Assembly: GCA_947499505.1 (NCBI GenBank)
Contig: CANMOQ010000001.1
Span: 1,098,037 to 1,162,036 of the forward strand
Origin: an uncultured Erythrobacter sp.
Lineage (GTDB): Bacteria; Pseudomonadota; Alphaproteobacteria; Sphingomonadales; Sphingomonadaceae
Length of the DNA stretch: 64,000 nt
Reading direction: 5' to 3'
Both the position numbers and the translations under genes were made by a program. This document shows positions 24,860-35,005 of this stretch, piece after piece (within the stretch, counting starts at the first letter, position 1; the number at the start of each line of letters is the position of its first letter). A model generated the notes under the pieces. That model was given only the letters and a program-made list of their open reading frames with translations, had not been told where the DNA came from and searched no databases.

Positions 24860-25986
24860 TTCCAGTTGAGCTGGGCGGACGTAGCTATGATGTGACGATT
24901 GATCATGGGCTACTGAGTCATTTTGCGCGTGTCGCTGAGCCCTTTTTCAAAAGCTACAGCGCAGCCGGAAGCACTCCGCAGCGCGCAGTGCCATTTGTTG
25001 CCGATACGGCCACCAAACGGATTTACGGCGATGCCATTGAGGGCTCGCTCCAATCGGCAGGCTTCGCCGCTGACTGGTTTGTGGTTGAGCCGGGCGAAGG
25101 CGCGAAAAGCTGGACCGTGCTCGAAACGCTGACCGATTGGCTGCTCGAACTTGGCATAGAGCGCGGCGACAATGTGTTTGCGCTAGGCGGCGGGGTTGTC
25201 GGCGACCTTACCGGATTTGCCTGCTCTGTTCTGAAACGCGGATGCGGCTTTGTGCAAATCCCCACTACTCTGCTTGCACAAGTGGATAGTTCGGTTGGCG
25301 GTAAGACCGCGATCAACACCGGCGCGGGAAAGAACCTAATCGGGGCCTTTCATCAACCCAATGCGGTTCTGATCGACCCTGAAACACTCGCCACTTTGCC
25401 GCCGCGCGAGATGGGCGCAGGCTATGCCGAAGTGCTGAAATACGGTCTCCTCGGAGATGCAGGATTCTTCGATTGGCTGGAGGCAAATGGCTCCAATGTG
25501 ATCGCCCGCGAGCCAGAGGCTCTCACCCATGCCATCGCCACCAGTATCCGAGCCAAGGCGCGCATTGTCGCCGAGGACGAACGCGAGCTTTCCGGCAGGC
25601 GCGCTTTGCTCAATCTGGGTCACACATTCGGCCATGCCTTGGAGGCGGAAACCGGCTTTTCGCAGGAGCTGCTCCACGGTGAAGGCGTCGCCCTCGGCAT
25701 GGTGCTAGCTGCCCGATATTCCGCGCGGCGCGGGCACTTCAACATGGCGGATGCCGACCGTGCCAAACAGACGCTAATGGATGCGGGTCTCAGATCAGAA
25801 ATCGGCGAGCTTGGCCTGTCATGCGGCGGTGCAAAGCTGGTCGATCACATGCGGCATGACAAGAAGATGGAGGGCGGCACGCTGCCATTCCTGCTGCTCA
25901 ATGCGATTGGCGAAGCCTTTGTCTCGCGCGATGTCGACCTGGCCGATGTCGCCGAATTTCTGGATGAACAGCTGGCTGTTGATTAG
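24850..25986 (+). CDS. aroB: 3-dehydroquinate synthase
   Basis: A 378-aa NAD- and zinc-dependent enzyme that cyclises DAHP to 3-dehydroquinate. Motifs seen are GGGVVGDLTGFACSVLKRG, QIPTTLLAQVDSSVGGKTAI (NAD and phosphate binding), and metal ligands Glu in GYAEVLKYGL and His in NLGHTFGHALE and LLHGEGVALGM. Length is standard. Translationally coupled to aroK. Confidence 0.97.
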   Translation: MHVIPVELGGRSYDVTIDHGLLSHFARVAEPFFKSYSAAGSTPQRAVPFVADTATKRIYGDAIEGSLQSAGFAADWFVVEPGEGAKSWTVLETLTDWLLELGIERGDNVFALGGGVVGDLTGFACSVLKRGCGFVQIPTTLLAQVDSSVGGKTAINTGAGKNLIGAFHQPNAVLIDPETLATLPPREMGAGYAEVLKYGLLGDAGFFDWLEANGSNVIAREPEALTHAIATSIRAKARIVAEDERELSGRRALLNLGHTFGHALEAETGFSQELLHGEGVALGMVLAARYSARRGHFNMADADRAKQTLMDAGLRSEIGELGLSCGGAKLVDHMRHDKKMEGGTLPFLLLNAIGEAFVSRDVDLADVAEFLDEQLAVD

Positions 25987-26001
25987 GCTGCGATGTCTAG
26001 C

Positions 26002-26274
26002 TCAGCCCCGCGTGGGCAGCTTTGAAACTTTCTCTGGCAGGCCCTCGAGTGCAGCCTTGATCCTCTCCTGCTCAATCAGCATCGCGTCATGCTCTGCGAA
26101 AAGGCGCTCAATATCGGCGCGGCGCTTCAGCAGGGTGTGCGCAATACCCGGTGCCAGGCTTTCGCCATCACCGATTTGCCCAAGCAAGGCCGCCAAGTCA
26201 CTGCATGTCGCCTCCTCAGGCGAGCGAAAATAGTGACCCTTGCTGTCAAAAAATCCTGTGCCTTGCTTTGCCAT
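26002..26274 (-). CDS. Hypothetical protein, 90 aa
   Basis: Family not recognised. MAKQGTGFFDSKGHYFRSPEEATCSDLAALLG is followed by a predicted coiled-coil-like helix (RRADIERLFAEHDAMLIEQERIK). The regular amphipathic pattern and coding-like base usage favour a real gene. It is convergent with aroB, whose stop is 15 bp away. The 230 bp upstream (26275-26506) is AT-rich and holds no gene I can support. Confidence 0.6.
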   Translation of the reverse strand: MAKQGTGFFDSKGHYFRSPEEATCSDLAALLGQIGDGESLAPGIAHTLLKRRADIERLFAEHDAMLIEQERIKAALEGLPEKVSKLPTRG

Positions 26275-26506
26275 TTCGACCCCTCGAATGGCCCCGCTGA
26301 TTCGGGACGAGGTGAAAGCTTGCCATCAATATTCCAATTGGCCAGCGAATTCGAAAGATTGTCGCGTTCCAACAAGTGCCGCGTCCGAAGTTGGTACAAT
26401 CGAACCAGACTTGTTTTATAAAAGTGGAATAATCTTGCGCAAAAAAGCAAAAGAAACAGTAAGTTTCCTAAAACGCAACATTCAAATTGTCTAAAATGGC
26501 AACGCT

Positions 26507-28525
26507 CTATTCAAGCTCTAGGATCACCGCATCCACTGCCAGGCTCTCGCCTTCGGCCGCGTTGACCTTAGCAATTGTGCCTTCCTTTTCAGCGCGAAGG
26601 ATGTTTTCCATCTTCATCGCCTCAACTGTGGCCAATGGCTGCCCCGGCTGAACTTCGTCGCCCTCGCCCACGTGGAGCTTCACAAGCAGGCCAGGCATTG
26701 GGCAGATCAGCATTTTGGACAGATCTGGCGGGATCTTCTCGAGCATGTGCTCAGCCAGCGGAGCGATATTCGCGGGCAATATCAGCGCATTATGCGATGC
26801 GCCGCGCGTGGTGATCCGCCAGCGCACGCCGTTGCGCTCAATCTGAATGCCGATGTCATTCTCGCCCGTGACTTCGGCGGAGCGCATGCCGGGCACCCAA
26901 TCCCAGGTCCCGCGAATTGCCACGCCATCAACAGTCGCGCCGCCTTCTTCGAGCAGCACATCAAACGCGCGATTACCGATCTTCACTGACCAGTCAGAGG
27001 GCGGATTGGGCATCGGCGCCATCTGTCCAGAAATCTGCTGAGCCCGGACGCGTTCAGTGAACTCTGCCCCGGCAAACAGCGCGGCAAGCTGGCGCATAAA
27101 TGCGTCATCCGCTGGCGCGCCTTCGAAACCATCGGGATATTCTTCGGCGATAAAACCGGTGGTTAGCTCGCCTGAGCGAAACCGCTCATGCTGCATAATC
27201 GCGCTAAGAAAATCGACATTGTGCCCAAGCCCCTTGAGCCGGAAATTGTCGAGCGCTTTGACCTGCTTATCCGCTGCCTCATCGCGTGTCTTGCCCCATG
27301 TGATCAGCTTGGCGATCATCGGGTCGTAGAACATCGAAACCTCGCCGCCCTCATAGACGCCGTCATCAACCCGTACGCCGTCAACGCCGCGGCGGCCATT
27401 GGCGCTGCCATCGTCGGTCCATCCGTCGAGCGGAGGCTGATATTCAACCAAACGGCCCGTGCTGGGCAAGAACCCGCGATAGGGGTCTTCGGCATAGACC
27501 CGGTTCTCAATCGACCAGCCCTCAATGCCGATGTCATCCTGCGTCATCGGAAGCTCTTCACCAGCAGCCACGCGGATCATTTGTTCGACCAGATCGACAC
27601 CGGTAATCGCCTCGGTCACAGGGTGCTCAACCTGCAAACGGGTGTTCATTTCGAGGAAATAGAAGCTCTCGCCGGTCGGATCCGCACCGCTGACAATCAG
27701 CTCCACTGTGCCGGCAGAGTGGTAATCCACCGCCCGCGCTAGAGCGACCGATTGTTCGCCCATGGCTTTGCGCATTTTCGGCGTCACGAAGGGCGACGGC
27801 GCTTCTTCCACCACTTTTTGGTGGCGGCGCTGAATGCTGCATTCGCGCTCGTTCAGATAGAGGATATTGCCGTGCTTATCGCCCAATATCTGGATTTCGA
27901 TATGGCGCGGGTTCTCGATGAATTTCTCGATGAAAACGCGGTCATCGCCGAAGGAATTCAGCCCTTCACGCTTGGTGGCCTCGAAGCCCTCGCGCACGTC
28001 CTTTTCGGACCATGCTAGGCGCATGCCCTTGCCCCCGCCGCCAGCGGAGGCTTTCATCATCACCGGATATGTAATCTCGTTCGCAATCTCGACGGCGTGA
28101 TCTGTGTCGCGGATCTCTCCAACAAAGCCCGGCACAACGTTGACGCCTGCTTCTTTGGCGAGCTTCTTCGATTCTATCTTGTCGCCCATCGCCGCGATCG
28201 CGCCCGCTGGCGGGCCGATGAAAGCGATATTCTCAGCCGCCAGCGCTTCGACGAAGCTAGCCCGCTCAGACAAAAAACCATAGCCGGGATGCACCGCTTC
28301 AGCGCCGGTTTCCTTGCACGCCGCAATGATCTTTTCCGGGATCAAATAGCTCTCTGCTGCGGGAGCAGGCCCGATATGCACCGCCTCATCCGCCATTTTC
28401 ACAAACGGCGCGCGCGCATCCGCATCGGAATAGACGGCAACCGTCGCAATACCCATCCGGCGCGCAGTCTTGATAACTCGGCAAGCGATTTCACCGCGAT
28501 TGGCAATCAGGATCTTGGAAAACAA
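26507..28525 (-). CDS. pccA: Propionyl/acetyl-CoA carboxylase, biotin carboxylase + biotin carrier subunit (alpha)
   Basis: 672 aa when begun at the TTG at 28525 (LFSKILIANRGEIACRVIKTA in frame), the position where relatives start with Met; a GGGGG site precedes it. Another TTG 63 bases upstream is possible. The N-terminal biotin carboxylase domain carries ASAGGGGKGMRLAW (ATP grasp) and FLEMNTRLQVEHPVTE. The C-terminal biotin carrier has VEAMKMENIL with the biotinyl Lys about 35 residues from the end. With PccB it forms methylmalonyl-CoA from propionyl-CoA. Last gene of the propionate operon. Confidence 0.93.
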   Translation of the reverse strand: MFSKILIANRGEIACRVIKTARRMGIATVAVYSDADARAPFVKMADEAVHIGPAPAAESYLIPEKIIAACKETGAEAVHPGYGFLSERASFVEALAAENIAFIGPPAGAIAAMGDKIESKKLAKEAGVNVVPGFVGEIRDTDHAVEIANEITYPVMMKASAGGGGKGMRLAWSEKDVREGFEATKREGLNSFGDDRVFIEKFIENPRHIEIQILGDKHGNILYLNERECSIQRRHQKVVEEAPSPFVTPKMRKAMGEQSVALARAVDYHSAGTVELIVSGADPTGESFYFLEMNTRLQVEHPVTEAITGVDLVEQMIRVAAGEELPMTQDDIGIEGWSIENRVYAEDPYRGFLPSTGRLVEYQPPLDGWTDDGSANGRRGVDGVRVDDGVYEGGEVSMFYDPMIAKLITWGKTRDEAADKQVKALDNFRLKGLGHNVDFLSAIMQHERFRSGELTTGFIAEEYPDGFEGAPADDAFMRQLAALFAGAEFTERVRAQQISGQMAPMPNPPSDWSVKIGNRAFDVLLEEGGATVDGVAIRGTWDWVPGMRSAEVTGENDIGIQIERNGVRWRITTRGASHNALILPANIAPLAEHMLEKIPPDLSKMLICPMPGLLVKLHVGEGDEVQPGQPLATVEAMKMENILRAEKEGTIAKVNAAEGESLAVDAVILELE

Positions 28526-28606
28526 ATTGGGCCCCCGGGCGTGAAGAATAATGACAGGCGCTATGCCGCCTTGAGGCGCGCCAAGCAAGACGGCGGCGGT
28601 GTTGTC

Positions 28607-29006
28607 TTAAGCTGGACTGTCTGCAAGCGAGCGCAATTCCTGTGTCCGCGCTTCGGTTAGGCTGGTCTTGCAGGTAGAGACGAGCAGCGGCTCCAGTGGG
28701 CCACCGCGCGCGGCATATCCCTCCACCCGGCAATGCGCATCGCGATATTTCAACCAAGCGCGCTGCGAGGCAAGCAGACTGTCAAAATACCCCGGACGAT
28801 CGTCCCATTCTGGATTCCAGCCTTTGTCGCGCGATTTCATCACTGCCGGAGGTGATCGTCCATTGCTCATTGAGCTCTTTATCGGCGGCAATGAAGTCAT
28901 TGAGCACGCAGATATTCATCTCTGCCTGAATGCCTTGGTCAGCCTTTTCTTGGTCACAAGCTGGGACGTAGTTAGCCGGGAGTAGCAGCATTAGAGCTTC
29001 GATCAT
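28607..29006 (-). pseudogene. LprI-like (DUF1311) gene with a frameshift
   Basis: Two overlapping frames together make one LprI/DUF1311 domain. The first (29006 down) gives the N-terminal half, ending DKELNEQWTITS. The second frame gives VMKSRDKGWNPEWD, then AWLKYRDAHC and LTEARTQELRSL. Removing one base from the CCGG tract at 28846-28849 would read TITSAVMKSRD and restore about 133 residues. It is either a recent disabling indel or a base-calling error. The start overlaps the previous stop (ATGA). The family includes a lysozyme inhibitor (LprI), but most members are uncharacterised. Confidence 0.75.
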
Positions 29007-29797
29007 GCTTGGTCCTTTCGCGCGGCAAATGCGCTGAGGCTTGCTGCATAATGCGGCGCGCCTCGGCGGTCACCCTCAATTGCCAGCAAGGTCTGAGCCG
29101 CCACCGCAAGGCGAGCGATATTGGCCTCGCTCAGCGCGCCGAGCGGTTCGACATAAATGCCAATGGTGAACAGGATTGCGCCGGTATTTGGCAGGCGGCG
29201 CAGGGTCTGCCGCTCTGAGCGGACAAACAGGGTCTCGCCTGCATTCTCCGGCGTGACATGGGCAAAGGCGATTGGTGCGGGCTTGTCCGCGAGCCAGCGT
29301 TTCTCACCCGTAGGCGCGACAAACCAATTGCAGCGGCCATAAATTTGGCCGGGCTGGAGCTTCGCCATAAAGTGATCGACGCCGCTCGCCAACTGCTCTT
29401 CATAGCCGGCAATCGGCGCATGCAGTGCACGCAAAGGCAGCCCCATTTTATCCGCTGGACGCCAATCGCTCGGCCACGCCACCGCCGTTCCGATCAGCCG
29501 GTAATGCTCCTCACCATCAAACCGGGTGAGCAAGCACATGTCCTCATGGTGAGCCATTGCCGCCTCGATCAGCCCGCCCTTGATACCCAGCATTTCGGCC
29601 AGTTCTTCTCCTGGCTCCAATGCCTTTGCGGTCAGCTGAGCGCCGTCCGGAAATTCTGCGAAGCCTTCGCGCCTCGCGGCGGTACTAGGATTTGGCTGGA
29701 GCCAGTCTCCTTCGGAGAGTTTGCTAAGGCCCATCTTAAGCTGCCCGCCGCCGCGTGCCTTGGGCAAAAGCTCATCGACGGAGAAACCGAGGGTCAT
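29003..29797 (-). CDS. DUF3445 family protein (heme-dependent oxidative N-demethylase-like)
   Basis: 264 aa from the ATG at 29797, which overlaps the preceding stop (ATGA); a GTG lies 18 bases upstream. Family pattern: WPSDWRPADKMGLPLRALHA, then GRCNWFV, then the hallmark RSERQTLRRLPNTGAILFTI followed by Y-EPL. Members are annotated as heme-dependent oxidative N-demethylases; their natural substrate is mostly unknown. Its place in a propionyl-CoA operon is unexplained. Assignment is by recall of these motifs. Confidence 0.82.
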   Translation of the reverse strand: MTLGFSVDELLPKARGGGQLKMGLSKLSEGDWLQPNPSTAARREGFAEFPDGAQLTAKALEPGEELAEMLGIKGGLIEAAMAHHEDMCLLTRFDGEEHYRLIGTAVAWPSDWRPADKMGLPLRALHAPIAGYEEQLASGVDHFMAKLQPGQIYGRCNWFVAPTGEKRWLADKPAPIAFAHVTPENAGETLFVRSERQTLRRLPNTGAILFTIGIYVEPLGALSEANIARLAVAAQTLLAIEGDRRGAPHYAASLSAFAARKDQA

Positions 29798-30198
29798 TCT
29801 TGGGAGGCCCGCCACTCTTTCTCCAATTCAGGGGATTTTTGCCATTGCGATGACGCTAATCCCATGCGGTACATGTGTTTATGATCTGTCAAATGCTCTC
29901 CAATTCTGGAAAGATATCTGTCTGAACTAAATTTCGCGAGCGGTGAGGTTTCCCAGCAAACGAAATGCACAATTTCATGTTTAATCTCGCTACCTTCTGA
30001 GTTCCTGTAACCTGCGGAATGCCAAGTACGAGTCGACACCCAACTGAACAGAATTCTTCCCGTTAAGTCTTCCACTTGACCAATCAGCCATGGTCCGTTC
30101 TGTTTTTCTCCATTGATTTCAGGAACGACAAGAACTTCCTTATTATCTCGATCAATAGTCTTTCCGGTTCTATGATCAAAGTGGAAGCCTAGAAGCAC
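29794..30198 (-). CDS. Hypothetical protein, AT-rich orphan
   Basis: 134 aa if begun at the GTG whose first base is the last base of the bioB stop (TAGTG). Family not recognised. It is rich in Trp, His and charged residues (FHFDHRTGKTIDRDNKEV, WLIGQVEDLTGRILFSWVS, HEIVHFVCWETSPL) and has no signal peptide. By hand count GC is only about 38-47% in the 60-base lines from 29821 to 30000, against near 60% in bioB. It is probably an acquired gene, yet its stop is coupled to the DUF3445 start. It reads like a small soluble domain. Confidence 0.62.
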   Translation of the reverse strand: MLLGFHFDHRTGKTIDRDNKEVLVVPEINGEKQNGPWLIGQVEDLTGRILFSWVSTRTWHSAGYRNSEGSEIKHEIVHFVCWETSPLAKFSSDRYLSRIGEHLTDHKHMYRMGLASSQWQKSPELEKEWRASQE

Positions 30199-31220
30199 TA
30201 CTCCGCTGCCTCGCTCACGTTGCACGCCGGATTTAGACCTCTCGCAGGCTCCTCGCCTTGCAGCGCGGTCAGGCCCAGCTTCGCAAACAAAGCGCCATCG
30301 CTATCATCACCCGCATTGGGTGCGGTCAGCAGCTTGTCTCCGGTAAAGATCGAATTTGCGCCCGCAAGGAAACACAGCGCCTGCGTAGCCTCGCTCATGT
30401 TCTCGCGCCCGGCAGACAGCCGCACCATGCTCATCGGCATCGTAATCCGAGCGACCGCAACGGTGCGGACAAATTCGATATCGTCGATCTTGGCAAGGGG
30501 CGTGTCCGCCAGCATATCACCCAGCACAGTGCCCTTTACCGGGACCAGCGCATTTACTGGCACACTCTCAGGATGGGCTTCCAAAGTCGCCAAAGTGTGC
30601 ACGAAGCCGACGCGGTCCTCTCGCGTCTCGCCCATGCCCACGATCCCGCCCGAACAGACATTGATTCCGGCATTGCGAACATGATCGAGTGTTTCGATCC
30701 GCTCATCAAAGCCGCGCGTGCTGATGACGCGCTCGTAATATTCCGGGCTGCTGTCGATGTTGTGATTGTAGTAATCTAGGCCCGCCTCGGCCAGCATATC
30801 GGCCTGTTTCGGGGTCAGCATGCCTAGCGTCATGCAGGTCTCAAGGCCCATCTCGCGCACGCCTTTTACGATCTCGACAATCGCGGGCATGTCGCGGTCT
30901 TTGGGATTGCGCCAGGCGGCGCCCATGCAAAAGCGCTGGCTGCCGTGGTCCTTCGCCTGAGCCGCCGATTGCAGGACAGCCTGCACATCCATCAGCTTGG
31001 TCGCCTCAACACCGCTGTCCGCATGGACAGACTGGCTGCAATAGCCGCAATCCTCTGGGCAACCGCCAGTCTTGATCGACAGCAGAGTGCACAGTTGCAC
31101 CTGCCCTGGCGGATGGTTTTCGCGGTGAGTGCTCGCGGCTTGAAACAACAGTTCTGTAAATGGCAGGTCAAACAGGCCCGCAATCTCTTCGCGGGTCCAG
31201 TCGTTACGTATCAGGGTCAC
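30198..31220 (-). CDS. bioB: Biotin synthase
   Basis: A 340-aa radical SAM enzyme that inserts sulfur into dethiobiotin. It has the CxxxCxxC cluster motif in [13 protein letters not shown], then [16 protein letters not shown] and the C-terminal [19 protein letters not shown]. Length and motifs are complete. It lies inside the propionyl-CoA carboxylase/mutase operon and begins one base after the upstream LprI-like stop. This makes sense because PccA needs biotin. No other bio genes are nearby. Confidence 0.97.
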   Translation of the reverse strand: MTLIRNDWTREEIAGLFDLPFTELLFQAASTHRENHPPGQVQLCTLLSIKTGGCPEDCGYCSQSVHADSGVEATKLMDVQAVLQSAAQAKDHGSQRFCMGAAWRNPKDRDMPAIVEIVKGVREMGLETCMTLGMLTPKQADMLAEAGLDYYNHNIDSSPEYYERVISTRGFDERIETLDHVRNAGINVCSGGIVGMGETREDRVGFVHTLATLEAHPESVPVNALVPVKGTVLGDMLADTPLAKIDDIEFVRTVAVARITMPMSMVRLSAGRENMSEATQALCFLAGANSIFTGDKLLTAPNAGDDSDGALFAKLGLTALQGEEPARGLNPACNVSEAAE

Positions 31221-31625
31221 TTATCTTACCTCACGGATGTAGGCTTGGAGCTGCGCAGTGCGCGCATCGGTCATTGCAATCATGCAGCCATTCTTGACCT
31301 GCGGCCAATCGGCCGAGCTGCCTTGCTGCGGGCCGGCCATAGCCGCGCAGTGAGCCTCACGAAAGCGGATCCATTGCTCTTGCGCCTCGGTCAGCAGGCT
31401 GAGATCGGTCACTGCAATATCAATTTTGCCGCGGCGCCGATCGTTGGAAACCGCCTGAGCCGCAGCATCGCTGAAGGCATTGTCGAGGTTCTCTTCCGCT
31501 TCACCCAAATCGAAAAAGGAGCATGCGTTCAGAGCGGCCTGAACGCCCGCCTCAGCTGCCTCTCGGTCGCAGTCATTCGTGCCGATGAGGCCAGTGGTGC
31601 TGGCCAAAAGTGTAAACCAAATCAT
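31221..31625 (-). CDS. LprI-like (DUF1311) protein
   Basis: 134 aa with a short hydrophobic N-terminus (MIWFTLLASTTGLIG), probably a signal peptide. A domain then begins CDREAAEAGVQAALNAC and continues with AEENLDNAF, QEQWIRFREAHC and MTDARTAQLQAYI. This is the DUF1311/LprI layout of paired Cys, LN, W-FR--HC and T--R---L. Probably periplasmic. An intact relative of the frameshifted copy 2.2 kb downstream. Function in this organism is unknown. Confidence 0.72.
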   Translation of the reverse strand: MIWFTLLASTTGLIGTNDCDREAAEAGVQAALNACSFFDLGEAEENLDNAFSDAAAQAVSNDRRRGKIDIAVTDLSLLTEAQEQWIRFREAHCAAMAGPQQGSSADWPQVKNGCMIAMTDARTAQLQAYIREVR

Positions 31626-31690
31626 TCTGCTGCTTCCATCTTCGACGTGGTCCGCACAGGTAGGCGATTCTCGTCGCTACTATGGCCACT

Positions 31691-31954
31691 CTACTCTGTC
31701 ATTTCTGATTTTCTTACGACCGAGAGACTTTTCCTGATTCCGCCGGCGATCAATATCGCTGGCACACTGGTAATGCCGAGCCAATACCATAGCGGTTCCA
31801 GACAATCAGGATTGGCCTGAGTTAACTCCGCCGCCCCGTCACAGAATCCAAGCTGCCACCCGGCCATGATTGGATAGAAGAAAAACATCACCGACCAGCA
31901 AGTGCTGCCGATTGCCACCAACGCCACGTACCCAAGTAGTCGTAGCCAGATCAC
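31691..31954 (-). CDS. Small membrane protein, two transmembrane segments
   Basis: 87 aa, not recognised. Hydrophobic segments are at about residues 4-30 ([20 protein letters not shown]) and 55-72 ([18 protein letters not shown]), with a Cys-containing loop between them ([14 protein letters not shown]). Its ATG overlaps the stop of the mutase gene (ATGA), so it is translated as part of the operon. Confidence 0.65.
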   Translation of the reverse strand: MIWLRLLGYVALVAIGSTCWSVMFFFYPIMAGWQLGFCDGAAELTQANPDCLEPLWYWLGITSVPAILIAGGIRKSLSVVRKSEMTE

Positions 31955-34104
31955 TCAGCCGCCTCCTCAAGTCCCTCACCCAATGGCGGCATATTGTGGC
32001 CGAGCAGCGTCAGAATATCCGCTGCGCATTCGACCACGTTTGAGCCGGGTCCGTAAATACCCTGCACGCCCGCTTCGCGCAGGAAGTCATAATCCTGCGG
32101 CGGGATCACGCCGCCTGCGGTCACTTTGATATCCGCGCGGCCGGCCTCTTTGAGCAAGCTGATAAGTTCCGGGATCAAGGTCTTATGCCCTGCGGCGAGC
32201 GAGCTTGCCCCGATCACGTCAACATCATGCTCCAGCGCCATATCGCGCGCCTCTGGCGGGGTCTGGAACAGCGGGCCGCTGATCACTTCAAACCCCATGT
32301 CGGCAAAGGCGGAGGCGATCACATTGGCCCCGCGATCGTGCCCGTCTTGCCCCATCTTCGCGACCATAATGCGCGGCTTGCGGCCGAGCCGACGCTCAAC
32401 CGCCGATACTCCGTCTGTCACCTGCGCCCAGCGCTGGTCGAATTCATACGCGCTGGCATAGACGCCGCTGACCGGCTTTGGCGTCGCATCGTGGCGGCCA
32501 AACACCTGCTCCATCGCGGATGAAATTTCGCCGAGCGTCGCATCGTGGCGAGCAGCTTCAACGGCGAGCCCAAGGACGTTGCCCCCTGAAGTGCATCCTT
32601 CGGTGAGAGCTTTGAGTGCCGCCTGACAAGCGGCTTCATCGCGGCTAGCGCGAACTTGCTTGAGCCGCTCGATCTGCCCGGCACGCACCTTAGCATTGTC
32701 GATATCGAGCGTATCGATCGGCTGTTCTTCGGCGAGCTGATATTTATTGACCCCGACAATCACGGTTTCGCCCTTGTCGATGCCGGTCTGTTTCTCCGCC
32801 GCTGCGCGTTCAATCGCCGCCTTGGGCGCGCCGGTATCGACATAGGCGGTCATGCCGCCCGCCTCGTCCACTTCGGCGATTAGTTTCTCCGCTTCGTCCA
32901 CTAAGGTCGCGGTCAGCGCCTCGATGTAATGCGAGCCGCCAAGTGGATCGACAACATTGGTGATGCCGCTTTCCTCCTGCAGAACTAGCTGCGTGTTGCG
33001 CGCGATCCGAGCCGAAAAATCGGTTGGCAGAGCAATCGCTTCGTCGAGCGCATTTGTGTGCAGGCTTTGCGTCCCACCGAGCGTAGCGGCCATCGCCTCC
33101 ACCGTGGTGCGGATGACATTGTTGTACGGGTCTTGCTCTTGCAGCGACACGCCAGATGTCTGGCAGTGCGTGCGCAGCATTTTTGAGCGCTCGGATTTCG
33201 CACCCAGCTCGTCCATGGTGCGGTACCACAAAGTCCGCGCGGCGCGCAGCTTCGCAATCTCCATGAAGAAGTTCATGCCGATGCCGAAAAAGAACGACAG
33301 CCGCCCCGCAAACGCATCGACATCCAGCCCGGTTGCCATTGCGCGTTTCACATATTCCTTGCCGTCGGCAATGGTGAAGGCGAGCTCCTGCACCGCCGTC
33401 GCGCCTGCTTCGTGCATGTGATAGCCCGAGATCGAAATGCTGTTGAATTTCGGCATGTTGGCGCTGGTGTAGCCGATAATGTCTGACACAATCCGCATGC
33501 TTGGCTCTGGCGGATAGATATAGGTGTTGCGGACCATGAACTCTTTTAAGATGTCGTTCTGGATTGTTCCGGAGAGCTTGTCCTGGGTCACGCCCTGACG
33601 CTCTGCCGCGACGATGTAAAACGCCATAACCGGGATCACCGCGCCGTTCATCGTCATGCTGACTGACATGGTGTCGAGCGGGATCTGGTCGAACAGCACC
33701 TGCATATCCGCCACCGTGTCGATCGCAACGCCAGCCTTGCCGACATCACCGACGACGCGGGCATGGTCGCTGTCATAGCCACGGTGGGTGGCGAGATCGA
33801 AAGCCACCGACAGGCCCTTTTGCCCCGCCGCCAGATTGCGCCGGTAAAACGCATTCGATTCTTCAGCGGTGGAGAAGCCCGCATATTGCCGAATGGTCCA
33901 AGGACGCCCGGCATACATGCTCGCCTTCACCCCGCGCGTGAACGGCGCAAAGCCCGGCAGGCCGGGATCAAAATCCGCATGATCTTCGCCAGTGTACAGC
34001 GGCTTGATCGCAAAGCCTTCTGGCGTTTGCCACGTGAGATCACGGCCTTTGGCCTCTTTGTCCGCAAGCGCGTTCCAATCAGCTGGGGTTGGTTTGTTGG
34101 TCAT
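31951..34104 (-). CDS. scpA: Methylmalonyl-CoA mutase
   Basis: A 717-aa catalytic subunit converting (R)-methylmalonyl-CoA to succinyl-CoA with adenosylcobalamin. The N-terminal barrel carries [19 protein letters not shown] and [20 protein letters not shown]. The cobalamin domain has DGHDRG with the lower-ligand His at residue 589. Length fits the single large-subunit form and no small subunit gene lies here, so a homodimer is likely. The preceding 113 bp contains an inverted repeat. With PccAB and Mce it completes the propionate route. Confidence 0.97.
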   Translation of the reverse strand: MTNKPTPADWNALADKEAKGRDLTWQTPEGFAIKPLYTGEDHADFDPGLPGFAPFTRGVKASMYAGRPWTIRQYAGFSTAEESNAFYRRNLAAGQKGLSVAFDLATHRGYDSDHARVVGDVGKAGVAIDTVADMQVLFDQIPLDTMSVSMTMNGAVIPVMAFYIVAAERQGVTQDKLSGTIQNDILKEFMVRNTYIYPPEPSMRIVSDIIGYTSANMPKFNSISISGYHMHEAGATAVQELAFTIADGKEYVKRAMATGLDVDAFAGRLSFFFGIGMNFFMEIAKLRAARTLWYRTMDELGAKSERSKMLRTHCQTSGVSLQEQDPYNNVIRTTVEAMAATLGGTQSLHTNALDEAIALPTDFSARIARNTQLVLQEESGITNVVDPLGGSHYIEALTATLVDEAEKLIAEVDEAGGMTAYVDTGAPKAAIERAAAEKQTGIDKGETVIVGVNKYQLAEEQPIDTLDIDNAKVRAGQIERLKQVRASRDEAACQAALKALTEGCTSGGNVLGLAVEAARHDATLGEISSAMEQVFGRHDATPKPVSGVYASAYEFDQRWAQVTDGVSAVERRLGRKPRIMVAKMGQDGHDRGANVIASAFADMGFEVISGPLFQTPPEARDMALEHDVDVIGASSLAAGHKTLIPELISLLKEAGRADIKVTAGGVIPPQDYDFLREAGVQGIYGPGSNVVECAADILTLLGHNMPPLGEGLEEAAE

Positions 34105-34119
34105 AGTCTAACAATATCC

Positions 34120-34207
34120 GTTCGGGCTGAGCCCGTCGAAGCCCTGCTTTTTCTGTTGCACAGATTTAGAGGGAAATGCAGCCCTTCGACAAGCTCTGGG
34201 CGAGTGC
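34120..34207. repeat. Inverted repeat of sphingomonad REP type (between ech and scpA)
   Basis: Left arm about 34120-34147 (TTCGGGCTGAGCCCGTCGAAG core), right arm about 34178-34207 (CTTCGACAAGCTCTGGGCGA core), imperfect inverted copies of one another. The core resembles a short palindromic repeat I recall as widespread in sphingomonad intergenic regions. Confidence 0.6.
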
Positions 34208-34217
34208 TTTGAAGGTA

Positions 34218-34991
34218 TTACGCCCCCTTAAACTCGGCCTTGCGCTTTTCGAGGAAAGCCATGCCGCCCTCTTTTGCGTCTTCGCTGGCCCCGGCGATGC
34301 GCTGAGCCTCTGCCTCTTGGACAAACACCTGCTGGACTGTGCCATCAAGCGCCAGGTTGAGGTTCTCTTTGATCATGCGGATGGCCTGGGTTGGCCCATT
34401 GGCGAGCTGTTCTGCCAAGGCGCGCGCTTCGCTCATCAACTGATCTGGTTCGACGGCTTTGTAGACCAAGCCCCATTCCTCCGCCTGCTCACCGCCGATT
34501 TTCTCGCCCAGCATCATCATGCGGGTTGCGCGGGCGCGGCCAATCGCACGCGATAGCAGCCAGGTCGATCCGCCGTCGGGCACCAGGCCGATATTGACGA
34601 AGGCCTGCAGGAAATACGCGTTCTTCGATGCGATGGTGAAATCCGCCGCCAGAGCAAGCGAGCAGCCAACGCCGGCCGCTGGTCCGTTGACCGCGCAGAT
34701 CACTGGCACGGGCGCGCGCAGCACTTGGCTGATCGCGGGATTGTAGTGGTTTTGCAGCGCCTTGTGGCTGCCGCCTTTTTCGCCGGTTGAGCGCGCAGAC
34801 AGGTCCGCGCCAGAGCAAAATCCTTTGCCCTCACCCGTGACGAGCACCGCGCGGGCATCGCCCAGATCGTAGAACACATCGCAAATCTCATCCGCCATTT
34901 GTGGCGGCATCGCATTGAGCCGGTCTGGCCGGTTGAGAGTGATCGTCAGCAATGGGCCATCACGCGTCACGCGGATTGTTTCGTAGGTCAT
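34218..34991 (-). CDS. Enoyl-CoA hydratase/isomerase family protein
   Basis: 257-aa crotonase-fold enzyme. Motifs: LTITLNRPDRLNAM (start), GKGFCSGADLSA (first oxyanion loop), AVNGPAAGVGCSLALAADF (second oxyanion-hole Gly and CoA site), GLVPDGGSTWLLSRAIGRARA (PaaG/PaaF-like). Asp in the VPDGGST loop favours an isomerase-like or PaaG-like member over a classic EchA with Glu. It is set between mce and scpA, so it may feed substrate CoA esters to this route. The precise substrate cannot be given. Confidence 0.85.
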   Translation of the reverse strand: MTYETIRVTRDGPLLTITLNRPDRLNAMPPQMADEICDVFYDLGDARAVLVTGEGKGFCSGADLSARSTGEKGGSHKALQNHYNPAISQVLRAPVPVICAVNGPAAGVGCSLALAADFTIASKNAYFLQAFVNIGLVPDGGSTWLLSRAIGRARATRMMMLGEKIGGEQAEEWGLVYKAVEPDQLMSEARALAEQLANGPTQAIRMIKENLNLALDGTVQQVFVQEAEAQRIAGASEDAKEGGMAFLEKRKAEFKGA

Positions 34992-35005
34992 CTATCTCTC
35001 CTCAT

